Of a stretch of DNA of 64,000 nucleotides, positions 53,221 to 61,483 are shown in pieces. The DNA lies in NCBI RefSeq assembly GCF_029892095.1, contig NZ_JARZAE010000004.1, forward strand, positions 1,364,001-1,428,000. The letters run 5' to 3'. The position numbers and the translations under genes are program-made. The first letter of the stretch is position 1, and each line of letters opens with the position of its first letter. Below the pieces are notes generated by a model. That model made no database searches. It was not told where the DNA came from and was given only the letters and a program-made list of their open reading frames with translations. Source of the DNA: Kitasatospora sp. MAP12-44. GTDB taxonomy: Bacteria; Actinomycetota; Actinomycetes; Streptomycetales; Streptomycetaceae.

Positions 53221-53250
53221 ATGCAGGTCAGGAGCAATCCTGACCTGCAT
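53221..53250. repeat. perfect hairpin in the 3' end of integrase 3
   Basis: A 13-bp perfect inverted repeat (ATGCAGGTCAGGA) around the loop GCAA, 30 bases from core 3 and within the integrase frame. Same position and structure as the hairpins of integrases 1 and 2, but entirely different sequence. Confidence 0.85.
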
Positions 53251-53321
53251 TTTGCGTTGCGCGTGATCGTACTGACAGCGCAGGCCGAGGGCGGCGTAGG
53301 TCTGCCGCTGGTCTCCGGCTT

Positions 53322-53616
53322 GGCGTCGCGCAGGACGTCGACCATGCTGCCGGCCTGGTCCCAGACGAGGACGCCTGCGAGTCGCTGGTCAACGAGACCC
53401 TGGAGCGCCACCGCGTCAACGCGGAGCAGATCCGGCAGCAGTACACCCCGCCGGCGCAGGCCGCCGGCGACCTCCCGGCATAGCGGCAGGATCCGGAAGC
53501 GATGGACCTGATGCGCCGCCTGCTCGCCGGACCGGTCGAGGTGTCCGAGCTGGGCGACCTGAAGGACCTGGCCAACAACGCGAACGCGCGCGCCTACCAG
53601 CTCCTGGTCGTCTGGG
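53322..53616 (+). pseudogene. debris of one or two plus-strand mobile-element genes
   Basis: Codons 53340-53483 read DEDACESLVNETLERHRV and EQIRQQYTPPAQ up to a TAG. A second frame from 53502 reads MDLMRRLLAGPVEVSELGD and LKDLANNANARAYQLLVVW before running into IS sequence. Both look like real but broken genes of phage or plasmid origin; I recognise no family. Confidence 0.4.
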
Positions 53617-53720
53617 CCGGCAGGCGCGAGCGTGACGCTGCTTCATCAGGTCCCGATGCCAACGCAGCACCGTGTCCGGTTGCACCAACAGCCGCAGGCG
53701 GCACAGGGCACAGCACCCGC
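53617..53720 (-). mobile_element. 100-bp fragment of the IS found at 42.6-43.7 kb
   Basis: The minus strand encodes QPDTVLRWHRDLMKQRHAR, nearly identical to the transposase at 42602-43699, and the DNA matches 43388-43490 closely. Only this internal piece is left. Confidence 0.85.
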
Positions 53721-53874
53721 GAAGATAGGAAGCGCGTCCATTTGGTATAAAGAATGACTGGTTGAGTGGCGGATGGATTGCGGCTGCCGCTCGACGGCAT
53801 CCCCTACCGCGGACGAAGCTGGGCCTGCCGCAGGGGAATTGGTGCTGGACAACAGGGGCGGACAGGGACCATAG
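53721..53874. other. right edge of the accessory island
   Basis: 154 bases with no gene. Lower GC around 53740-53760 (AAGAATGACTGG) may contain the promoter of the following acyltransferase-like gene; CAGGGA lies just before its ATG. Confidence 0.4.
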
Positions 53875-55977
53875 ATGGCTGAGTTCAGGCTGGCCGATCC
53901 AAGTTCACCCGAATCCGGTTCCGAGGGACACCAGGTGGGGACGCTGCCTCAGGCCCGGTCTGGTGACGAGCCCAGGTCCAGCCGCGTCCCGGCCCTGCGG
54001 GCCGCTCTCGCCGCCGGTTCGCCCGCCGGGACACCGGCAACCGGGCTCGCGCCTCAGACACCCCAGACGTCGACGGCCGTGAAACCATGGTCACCTGACT
54101 CGACGTCGGCCTCGTACCGGGCCCCAGCGGTGATCGGCCTGCAAGGACTGGCCGTGCTGGGCCTGTTGGCCGTTGCCGGGGGGGTGCCGGCCGGCCGGTC
54201 GGTCCCCGCGGTCGACCTGCTGCTCGTCACGACCGGCTTCCTGGTCACGTTCTCGGTGTTGCGCGAACAGCTGATGACCGGACGTCTGGCGCTGGGCCGG
54301 CGCTGGCAGCGCCTGGTGAAGCAGTACGCGCTGGTCCTGCTGATCGGCCTAGGCGCGGCACTGGCCGCCGCGAGCCTGATGGGTGGCCTCCCGCTCGCCA
54401 AGGTGTTCCGCACCCTGGTGCCGGCGGTCCTCCTGCAGGGCGCCGATTGGGCGCAGTTCCACGTCCAGGGGAGCCTGCCCCGGGCGGCCTACGACGGCTC
54501 CTGGGCGCCCGCGCCCTTCGGGGCCCTATGGCCGCTCAGCGTCGTGGGCCAGATCGCGCTGTGCTGGCCGCTGTTGCTGGCGATCGTGCTGGTTCTGCTG
54601 CGCCGGTCGCTGCGGGCACTGGCGTTGGCCCTCGGGCTGGCGACGGCGATGCTCCTTGCCACGCCGTTCGTGCTGCCTTCCGCGACCTGGCGGCGGCTCG
54701 CCGCCCACGCCGTGTTCTTCGCCGGCGCCGAGCGCCTGCTCGACCTGCTGCTCGGCGCGCTGGCCGCCAGCTGCGCGACTATCGTGCTGCGCCGCCGCGG
54801 GAGCCGCCAGTCCGACTGCGGGATCCTGGCGGCTGCGGGCTGGAGCCTGGCCGGGGCCGTGCTGCTCTTCGGGCTGGTGGCGGTGGGCCTGCGGTCGGGT
54901 GCCGACGCCGAGTCGTGGGCGCGGCACCTGGTGCCGGCGGCCACCGCCGAACTGTTGGTTACCGCCGCCACCGCGCTGTCGGCGGCCGCTCTGGCCCTGG
55001 TCCTGACCGTCGGCCGGGGGCCGCTCCGCTCCGCGTTCAGCCGGCCGTTGCTGGTCGAGTTCGGCCGGATCGGCTACATCGTGCTGCTCATCGGCCCGCT
55101 CCTGTTCTGGCTGCTGCACCATGGCTGGCCGCATTTCGCCTGGTACGGACTGGTGGTCGTGGGCATCGGGTTCGGCTGGCTGACCGCGATCTGCGTGTAC
55201 TACCCGACCGGGCGAGCCGCCGCCAAGCCTTGGCGCACGGTGCGAGCGATACCCCTGTTGCTGGCCGGATGCCTGGTGATCGGCGTCGGCGCGTACTGGC
55301 TGCCCGCCAGGGCCGCCCAGATGTTGCGCCCGCACGGGCCGGAGCTGGTCCTCGGGTTGGGGGACGGGCTGGCCGGTGACTTCGCCACCGCCCTCAACCG
55401 CTCCGGGGGAACACTGAACGGTGCGAACGGCGTCGCCACCGCACTCAGCGGCTGCGGCGTGCTGTCCGCCGCGGACGGGCACGCCGGGTGCGACGGCTGG
55501 CAGCAGGAGTGGCGGGACAGCCTGACCGCCACCGAGCCGGACGCCGTCCTGTTGCACCTCGGGCGGGACGCGGCGGCGCGTACGGTCGCAGGCCAGCAGC
55601 AGACCGCCTGCGCCCCCGAGTACCGCCAGCAGTACCTGGCGCGGCTGGACAGCGCCCTCGGGCTGATCGATTCGGTGGTGCCGAAGGCCACGGTCTTCGT
55701 GCTGAACGAGCGCCTGGACAACAGCGCCGCCGACCCGATCGGTACGGCCTGCTACAACCAGCGCATCAAGGAGTTCGCCGACACCCACCAGGGCAAGGTC
55801 AAGCTGGTCGACCTCAACGCCGAGCTCTGCCCGGTGGACGCCTGCCGCCAGGGCACCCCGCAGGGGCGTCCGTTCTACGCCGGCGTCGACGGCACTCGGC
55901 TCACCACGGACGGGCAGGCGCTGATCGCCCCCTGGCTGGAGCAGCAGGTACGGCTGCCGGCCAGGACCGCGGGCTGA
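53875..55977 (+). CDS. acyltransferase-3/SGNH fusion membrane protein with lost catalytic residues
   Basis: A 700-residue protein shaped like OafA-type O-acyltransferases: a disordered N-terminus (1-75), about ten transmembrane helices (80-480) and an extracytoplasmic SGNH-hydrolase-like domain (490-695). Key residues are missing. The acyltransferase-3 histidine normally found after RALAVLLVVLFH has no counterpart in LQGLAVLGLLAVAG. In the SGNH domain the nucleophile serine of GDS is glycine (LGLGDGLAGD), and the DxxH catalytic histidine is arginine (GVDGTRLTTDG). It is probably a non-catalytic carrier, scaffold or regulator of polymer acylation. Confidence 0.8.
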   Translation: MAEFRLADPSSPESGSEGHQVGTLPQARSGDEPRSSRVPALRAALAAGSPAGTPATGLAPQTPQTSTAVKPWSPDSTSASYRAPAVIGLQGLAVLGLLAVAGGVPAGRSVPAVDLLLVTTGFLVTFSVLREQLMTGRLALGRRWQRLVKQYALVLLIGLGAALAAASLMGGLPLAKVFRTLVPAVLLQGADWAQFHVQGSLPRAAYDGSWAPAPFGALWPLSVVGQIALCWPLLLAIVLVLLRRSLRALALALGLATAMLLATPFVLPSATWRRLAAHAVFFAGAERLLDLLLGALAASCATIVLRRRGSRQSDCGILAAAGWSLAGAVLLFGLVAVGLRSGADAESWARHLVPAATAELLVTAATALSAAALALVLTVGRGPLRSAFSRPLLVEFGRIGYIVLLIGPLLFWLLHHGWPHFAWYGLVVVGIGFGWLTAICVYYPTGRAAAKPWRTVRAIPLLLAGCLVIGVGAYWLPARAAQMLRPHGPELVLGLGDGLAGDFATALNRSGGTLNGANGVATALSGCGVLSAADGHAGCDGWQQEWRDSLTATEPDAVLLHLGRDAAARTVAGQQQTACAPEYRQQYLARLDSALGLIDSVVPKATVFVLNERLDNSAADPIGTACYNQRIKEFADTHQGKVKLVDLNAELCPVDACRQGTPQGRPFYAGVDGTRLTTDGQALIAPWLEQQVRLPARTAG

Positions 55978-55993
55978 GTCCCACCAGCCCTGG

Positions 55994-56010
55994 CCGGCCC
56001 TGGCGGCCGG
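55994..56010. terminator. possible terminator between converging genes
   Basis: CCGGCC/GGCCGG with a 5-base loop lies in the 45-base gap between the acyltransferase-like gene and the glycosidase gene. The stem is short, so this is weak. Confidence 0.35.
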
Positions 56011-56022
56011 CGCCTCGCGCGC

Positions 56023-57315
56023 TCAGTGCCTGCGTGGCGTGGTGGCGGTGGTCCCGCCGCTTCCCGGGACGCTCGCGGCGGTCGGCTGGGTGGCGCCCGG
56101 CAGCTGGTAGCTCCCGGCGAAGCAGGACCTGATGGCCTGCTCACTCAGCGGGCGTCCGGCGAAGTCCAGCCGGGAGTGGTCCGCGGCCGGCGGGATCGAC
56201 GGGTCGGTGTGGAAGTTGACCGACCACCAGTAGACGCCGCCCAGCTTCCGCTGCTGCGCGACCTGGCACACGGCGGTGTACCAGGTCGCCTGCACCTGGG
56301 GATTGACCGTGCCGAAGCGGTAGAAGTCGCCCGGGCTCTGGAAGGCGCCGTTCTCCGCGCCGATCCCGGCCTCCGCGAGCAGGGTGTCGGACAGGTCACC
56401 GGTGTGCTTGCGGTCGAGCCACTGGTCCCACCCGGCCACGATCTGCCCGACGCTCGCGGTGTCCGGCACGTCGACCGGGAAGTAGGCGTCCACCTGGATC
56501 TGGTCCGCCGGCACCGGGATGTTGTCGGCGACGTAGTGGTCCCAGTTGGTGTCGTAGACCAGTTCGCCGGGGAAGTGCTTGCGCATGTCCGCGATCAGCG
56601 GCGCCCAGTCCGAAGCGCTCTCCAGGGAGACCAGCTCGGTACCGACCACCAGGGTGGTCGCCGAGGAAGCCCTGGCAACGTCGGCGTACTGCGTCAGGAG
56701 GCTGTCGTACGAGGCGAACCAGGCGCCCTTGTCGGCCGGGGCGAGCGCGCCTCGCCACTGCGGGAGCAGGCTTCGCTCATCGATGATCGGACGAAGGGTG
56801 ACCCGCAGTCCGGCCTGGTGGAAGGTGTCCAGCGCCATCTGCAGCCTGGCCGGGGCAGGGGTCTTCGGCCCGGTGTGCAGGCTGTTCGAGTCGATGGCGT
56901 CGACGTAGACGGGAAAGGACAACGCCACCGCGTTGGCCCCGAGGCCGACCAGGTAGTCGGCGATCCGACGAGCCTTGCCGCGGACCTCGGCCTCCCCGTC
57001 GGAGGGCATGTCCTCCCAGTACACCTGGACGCCCCACTGCGGCATCCCGGGCTGCCAGGGATGTGCCACGGTCGGCACCGCGGTGGCGCTGCTGCTCGCT
57101 GTGGGGGTCACCGGGTCCGCGGCATTGAGCACCGGGTCGGCGAACTCCGGCACCGGGCTGGTAGTGGCCGTGGGGGTGGCGCCTCCCAGCCGCGGTATCG
57201 GTGAGCCCGACACCCAGTGCAGCGGCTGGCTGCCGAAGGCCAGCGGGGCGGCGACGACGACGGACAACACACCGAGCGGGACGACGGCGAGCCAGGGGCG
57301 GCGGGAACTGTTCAT
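56023..57315 (-). CDS. exported glycoside hydrolase, GH113-like
   Basis: A 430-residue secreted enzyme with a signal or anchor segment (WLAVVPLGVLSVVVAAPLAF), a Thr/Pro-rich linker to about 95, then a TIM barrel. WGVQVYWEDMPSD, LGANAVALSFPVY, LPQWRGALAP and VVGTELVSLE are in the order of GH113 beta-mannanases, with the glutamates of GTELVS and LLAEAGIG as likely catalytic acid and nucleophile. ATG at 57315 has AGGA 12 bases upstream; a second ATG lies 12 bases before it. It probably trims or processes the polymer made by the GT2 synthase directly upstream. Confidence 0.8.
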   Translation of the reverse strand: MNSSRRPWLAVVPLGVLSVVVAAPLAFGSQPLHWVSGSPIPRLGGATPTATTSPVPEFADPVLNAADPVTPTASSSATAVPTVAHPWQPGMPQWGVQVYWEDMPSDGEAEVRGKARRIADYLVGLGANAVALSFPVYVDAIDSNSLHTGPKTPAPARLQMALDTFHQAGLRVTLRPIIDERSLLPQWRGALAPADKGAWFASYDSLLTQYADVARASSATTLVVGTELVSLESASDWAPLIADMRKHFPGELVYDTNWDHYVADNIPVPADQIQVDAYFPVDVPDTASVGQIVAGWDQWLDRKHTGDLSDTLLAEAGIGAENGAFQSPGDFYRFGTVNPQVQATWYTAVCQVAQQRKLGGVYWWSVNFHTDPSIPPAADHSRLDFAGRPLSEQAIRSCFAGSYQLPGATQPTAASVPGSGGTTATTPRRH

Positions 57316-57365
57316 GGCGTCGGGCATTCCTGGGAGTCGAGGTCGGACGGGTGAGCGGCGCGGGG

Positions 57366-58784
57366 TCAGACGGGCTTGGCGATCACCACGAACTTGTTCT
57401 CCTCGCCGCGGACGAACTTCAGGAAGCCGCAGAACCCGCCGAAGCCCTCCAGCATCGAGAACACCGGGATCAGTGCGATCACCGCCATCGGCTCCCACCA
57501 GCGCCGCCGCCCACCGGCGGAGACCAGCCCGTTCAGCCGGAGACCTTCCCAGTACATCCAGATGACGTAGCCGAAGTTCAACGCCCAGAGCAGCACGACG
57601 GACTGGGCCACCGGAGAGGTGTTCAGGCTGTCGCTCAGCCAGGCGAAGGCCAACACCATCGCGATGTGCTGCAACGGGCCGATGATCCAGGTGGACACAC
57701 ACAGCGCCAGGAACCAGCGGTGGCGCAGCGGGAGACTGCGGTTGAAGCAGAGCGCCACCAGACCCCAGGACCAGCGTTCCCGCTGCTTGACGAAGTCCCG
57801 GACACCGGCCGGAGAGGCCCCGTAGCAGCGGCCGTTGAACCAGTCGCTGCGTCCCGGGTAACGACGGCAGAAGGTGAGCGCCAGTTGGGCGTCCTCGACG
57901 ATCGCCTTCGGGCCGAAGTCCCAGCCGATGGTCGCCTCGATCGACGCCCGGAGCAGGAGCAGCTCGCCGTGCACGCCGGCGATCGGGGTCCCGGTCCCGG
58001 TGAGCGCCCGGAAGCGAGCTATGTCGTCGGCCGGGCGGACCGCGTCGGCGAGCCAGGTGAAGCGGTTGACAGCCAGTTCGCGCGGATAGGTGAGAATCCC
58101 CTGGGCCATGTGCTTGGCCTCGTCCGGGTGGGACCGGCGCTGCCGGTTGATGAACTGGGCGAGCGTCTCCGCGGTGTCGGGACCGACACCGGTGTCGTCG
58201 TCCATGTGCAGCACCCACACCTCGTCGCGGGCCTCGTCCTCGGCGATCCGCAGCTCGTGCGCGTAGTGGTTGGCGCGGGCCTTGAAGCGGGTGCCGTTGG
58301 CGGTGACGTACGCCTTCGGCACGGTGACGATCCTGATCCGGGGATCGGTGACGGCCAGGGCGTCGATCCGCGCACCGGCCTCGCAGCCTTCCTCGGTGAG
58401 GACGTCCACCCTGAGCTGCGAGAAGTACACCGGCAGGTGAGCGACGTACGACTGCACCGAGCGCTCCAGCGCCGGGTAGGTGTCGTGCCGCCCGATGGTC
58501 GGCACCAGCACGATCAGCAAGTCCTCGGACACCTCGGCCGCGGGAGCCATCTCATGCCTGCGCCGGATGCGGCGGCGGAGCAGCAGCGCACCTTGCAGGC
58601 CCACCAGGACGCCGACCGCCGGAACCGACCATATGACGGTGAGGATCCAGCCGAGCGGGGTGTGGTTCGGCCGGTACGTCCACAGCCCGAAGCAGAGCAA
58701 CGCGAGGAACGGCAGGACGAACGGCACCAGGCCGGGTCGCCAGGTGGAGATCCGGCGGGCCAGCTTGTCGGTACTCCTGGACAT
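57366..58784 (-). CDS. processive GT2 glycosyltransferase (beta-glycan/mannan synthase type)
   Basis: A 472-residue membrane glycosyltransferase. Two N-terminal transmembrane helices (18-65) are followed by a cytoplasmic GT-A domain with LIVLVPTIGRHDTYPALE, the metal motif LHMDDDTGVGPDT, the catalytic EDAQLALTF and QRERWSWG (QxxRW), and four C-terminal helices (325-445). The pattern matches processive synthases, in particular the egghead-like beta-1,4-mannosyltransferases. Flanking GH113-like and GH26 glycosidases support a mannan-type product. Donor specificity is inferred. Confidence 0.85.
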   Translation of the reverse strand: MSRSTDKLARRISTWRPGLVPFVLPFLALLCFGLWTYRPNHTPLGWILTVIWSVPAVGVLVGLQGALLLRRRIRRRHEMAPAAEVSEDLLIVLVPTIGRHDTYPALERSVQSYVAHLPVYFSQLRVDVLTEEGCEAGARIDALAVTDPRIRIVTVPKAYVTANGTRFKARANHYAHELRIAEDEARDEVWVLHMDDDTGVGPDTAETLAQFINRQRRSHPDEAKHMAQGILTYPRELAVNRFTWLADAVRPADDIARFRALTGTGTPIAGVHGELLLLRASIEATIGWDFGPKAIVEDAQLALTFCRRYPGRSDWFNGRCYGASPAGVRDFVKQRERWSWGLVALCFNRSLPLRHRWFLALCVSTWIIGPLQHIAMVLAFAWLSDSLNTSPVAQSVVLLWALNFGYVIWMYWEGLRLNGLVSAGGRRRWWEPMAVIALIPVFSMLEGFGGFCGFLKFVRGEENKFVVIAKPV

Positions 58785-58880
58785 GCCGTTGGTTCTGCCT
58801 TCCTCTGAACGGCTCGAAGCGGTCCGGCTGCCGGCCAGACCGCTTCGAGGTCCTGTGCTGCGGTAGCCGCCGGCGGTCGG

Positions 58881-59696
58881 TCAGCGCTGCGGCTGCGGCG
58901 GCAGGTCCGAGGGACCTGGCTTCGGCTGGGGGGGCTGCGGGAACTCGCCGGGCGCGGCGCCGTACGGCCAGGGCTGGTCAGCCGGCTGCGGCTGCTGGTG
59001 CGTGGCCTGCTGCTGATACGGGTTCGCCTGGTGCTGATACGGATGGGGAGTGGCGGCGAGACCGTAGGGATGGGTCTGCTGCGGCAACGGTGCTGCCCCA
59101 TAAGGGTTTCCGGCGGCGGCCTGCGGGCCGGCCATGGCCTGCTGGCCGGCAATCGCCTGCTGAGCGGCGACCGTCCAGGCGCTGACCGGAGGTTGCCATG
59201 GCACATGGACACCGACCCGGCGGGTCAGCATCAGCACCAGAGCGACGCTGACGATCAACCCGAGCGCGAAGGTGGCCAGCAGGAGCTCGCCGCGGGTGCT
59301 ACTGGTGAACCAGCCCTTCTGGGCGTGATCGAAGAGAGCCCCGGTCAGGCTGCGCAGCCGGTTGTACCCCTCGACCAGCGCGACACCGCACACCAGACCA
59401 CGGGCCCAGTGGCTGCCGCGCAGGATGAAGAAGGCGCCGATGCCGTAGAACACCGCGTAGCTGAGGCTGGAGGTCTCCGCCTGGCCGGCCTTGTCGGTCG
59501 AGCCGTAGTACACGATGCCGAGAAGGAAGTTGGCGACGCCGACATCGGCGAAGCAGTTCCACAGAGCGCGCACCATCAGGATGCCTGCCCAGCCGAGTGC
59601 GACATAGGCCGCGACCCGGTACAACGTGGGAACCTCGGCAGCGCCGCTGGACCCAATACCGGAATCGTTCCGGTTTCCCCCGATGATCGCACTCAC
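58881..59696 (-). CDS. membrane protein with Pro/Gln-rich cytoplasmic tail
   Basis: A 271-residue protein of no recognised family. Four transmembrane helices lie at about 28-48, 52-66, 78-112 and 138-162. A 100-residue low-complexity tail follows, rich in Pro, Gln, Tyr and Ala (PYQHQANPYQQQATHQ). It lies between the GT2 synthase and GH26 genes on the same strand and probably belongs to the polysaccharide locus, perhaps as an assembly or localisation factor. Confidence 0.7.
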   Translation of the reverse strand: MSAIIGGNRNDSGIGSSGAAEVPTLYRVAAYVALGWAGILMVRALWNCFADVGVANFLLGIVYYGSTDKAGQAETSSLSYAVFYGIGAFFILRGSHWARGLVCGVALVEGYNRLRSLTGALFDHAQKGWFTSSTRGELLLATFALGLIVSVALVLMLTRRVGVHVPWQPPVSAWTVAAQQAIAGQQAMAGPQAAAGNPYGAAPLPQQTHPYGLAATPHPYQHQANPYQQQATHQQPQPADQPWPYGAAPGEFPQPPQPKPGPSDLPPQPQR

Positions 59697-59786
59697 CTCA
59701 AGGAGCTGTCGTCGATATGTTGGATGGTCAGATTAGACCAGAAGCATCATTTCAAACGCGGCCCCTGGTGTGCTACCCCGGTTGTG

Positions 59787-61271
59787 CTAACTCTGGTGGA
59801 GCCGACGCCAGTCGAAGGTCGAACCCTGCGCCCTGCCGCCGCCCGTGATGGCCAGTGGGGAGCGGAAACTCAGCATCAGGTCCCCCTGGGTGTTGCGCTC
59901 GCGCGGCTCGGTCGCGTTGTCCGCGGTGATCGCCTGGCCCCAGACCGACCAGATCACCCAGGGCGTTCGACTCAGAGTGTCCCGCTGGGCCTGGTTGACC
60001 GGGACGTAGAACGACTCGGCGAGCATGCGCGGCTTCCGGTAGGGCTCAAGGCCCTTGTACCACTGGGCGGTCCAGACCGACTGCTTGGCCACCGTCGCAG
60101 GAGTACTGCTGTAGTCGTCGACACCGACCACGTCCACGTACTGGCCGCCGGGGTAGTAGGCGGCCGGATCGGTGCCCGTCACCCCGTTCCAGGCCGCCGG
60201 CGACCAGACGAAGATCAGATTGTGCAGGCCCCGGGTGTTGACGAGGTAGTTGTACATGATTCGCCACAGCGCCTTGAACTTCTCCGGCGATTGGTCCGCC
60301 CACCAGAAGCCGGTGGCGCAACTCGGTGCGTTCATCTCGTGATACGGCCTGAACAGCACCGGTACGCCGTGGTCGGACAGATAGGACAGGTGGTCGGCCA
60401 GGTAGGAGAGATCGCCGAGCAGCGCCTGGTACTCGGGAGTGTTGTCGTGCCAGTCGATGACCCGGTCGAACCAGCCAGGGTCGTGCGCGGCCGGGGACTG
60501 GCTGCACTGCACCTCGTCGAAGGACTTCACCGCGCTGCCGGGGTAGGGCTCGTGGAAGGAGAGCCCGACGACTCCCGCCGGGGCGCCGCCGTTCTCGGGC
60601 AGCGTGGTGGTCGAGCCGTCGCAGTTCTGCTGGGTGCCGCCCGTGTAGTAGCTCCCGTCGGCCGGCCGCGGCAGACCGTCCCAGACCCCCTCCAGCAGGT
60701 CCACCACGTCATCGGTGTACTGCCAGCCGGGTCGGCACGTCGGCCACTTTCCGCTGGAGTAGCTGCGCGGGTCTCCGGCCCCCCATCCCGACTGGCCGTA
60801 ACCGGGGCCCAGGTCGGCTTCGACGAACCCGGCGAGGCGACCGGTGAGGTCGGCGGTCCGCTGGTAGTAGTAGCCCGGCTGCTTGAGCCCCGGGCGGTCG
60901 CCGTACTCGGGGTTGAGCCGCTCGTTGTGCAGTTCCTCGTGCTGGCCCAGGATGGTGCCCCGAGGGGTGCCGCCGCGGGCGGCGTTCTCAAGGCCGACGA
61001 GGGTCCCGTAGACGGCCTGGGCGTTCGCGGTGGCCTTCGGATCGCGATCGGTGAGGGCCGAGCTGATCAGCCGCGGATCGGGCACGGAAGCCGGGGCGGG
61101 CCCCGCGTCGGACCGGGAGCCCGCGATCAGCAGACCGGCCACCAGGACGACGGTGGCGGCGAAGGCCCCGATCCGCAGGTGGGAGTCGTGGCGCTTCCAG
61201 GAGGGCTTGCGCCAGTCCGGCCGAAGCGTGGATTCGCCCTGCCGATCCCCAAGCCCGCTGTGCCCCAGCAT
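59787..61271 (-). CDS. GH26 glycoside hydrolase, membrane-anchored beta-mannanase-like
   Basis: A 494-residue enzyme with an N-terminal transmembrane anchor (IGAFAATVVLVAGLLIAG, about 34-51) and a GH26 TIM barrel. The acid/base glutamate is in LFRPYHEMNAPS and the nucleophile glutamate in RMLAESFYVPV. TILGQHEELHN near residue 106 and FVWSPAAWNG are also typical. GH26 enzymes hydrolyse beta-1,4-mannan. ATG at 61271 follows AAAGGGAG. It is the upstream gene of the minus-strand polysaccharide locus. Activity on related beta-glycans is possible. Confidence 0.88.
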   Translation of the reverse strand: MLGHSGLGDRQGESTLRPDWRKPSWKRHDSHLRIGAFAATVVLVAGLLIAGSRSDAGPAPASVPDPRLISSALTDRDPKATANAQAVYGTLVGLENAARGGTPRGTILGQHEELHNERLNPEYGDRPGLKQPGYYYQRTADLTGRLAGFVEADLGPGYGQSGWGAGDPRSYSSGKWPTCRPGWQYTDDVVDLLEGVWDGLPRPADGSYYTGGTQQNCDGSTTTLPENGGAPAGVVGLSFHEPYPGSAVKSFDEVQCSQSPAAHDPGWFDRVIDWHDNTPEYQALLGDLSYLADHLSYLSDHGVPVLFRPYHEMNAPSCATGFWWADQSPEKFKALWRIMYNYLVNTRGLHNLIFVWSPAAWNGVTGTDPAAYYPGGQYVDVVGVDDYSSTPATVAKQSVWTAQWYKGLEPYRKPRMLAESFYVPVNQAQRDTLSRTPWVIWSVWGQAITADNATEPRERNTQGDLMLSFRSPLAITGGGRAQGSTFDWRRLHQS

Positions 61272-61483
61272 CCCGCATACTCCCTTTCGGCCCTCCCGAG
61301 TGGGTGAACATCTTGTCGTACCGTAGCTGAACTCCGTTGGCGAGGTCGTTGACGGAGGCCAGGCCACGGCCGGGCGCCGCCAACTCGGCTGGGCTGCCGA
61401 CCGACTGACGCAGTGGCCGGCGGCGAGGCGACCGCGGAGCGGGCGCCCGTCGCTGCTCCACGCAACGCCGGCAGGGCGCGGGG

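Larger units (their letters stand above)
53164..53334 (-). pseudogene. C-terminal remnant of a third, divergent serine integrase
   Basis: 56 codons ending in TGA at 53164: YAALGLRCQYDHAQRKMQ aligns with LYQKLGLVLTYDSGKQKV at the end of integrase 1, at the same distance from the attachment core. The rest of the gene is missing, and the left neighbour reading on the other strand begins at the same point. It indicates that a third element once sat to the right of element 2. Confidence 0.7.
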
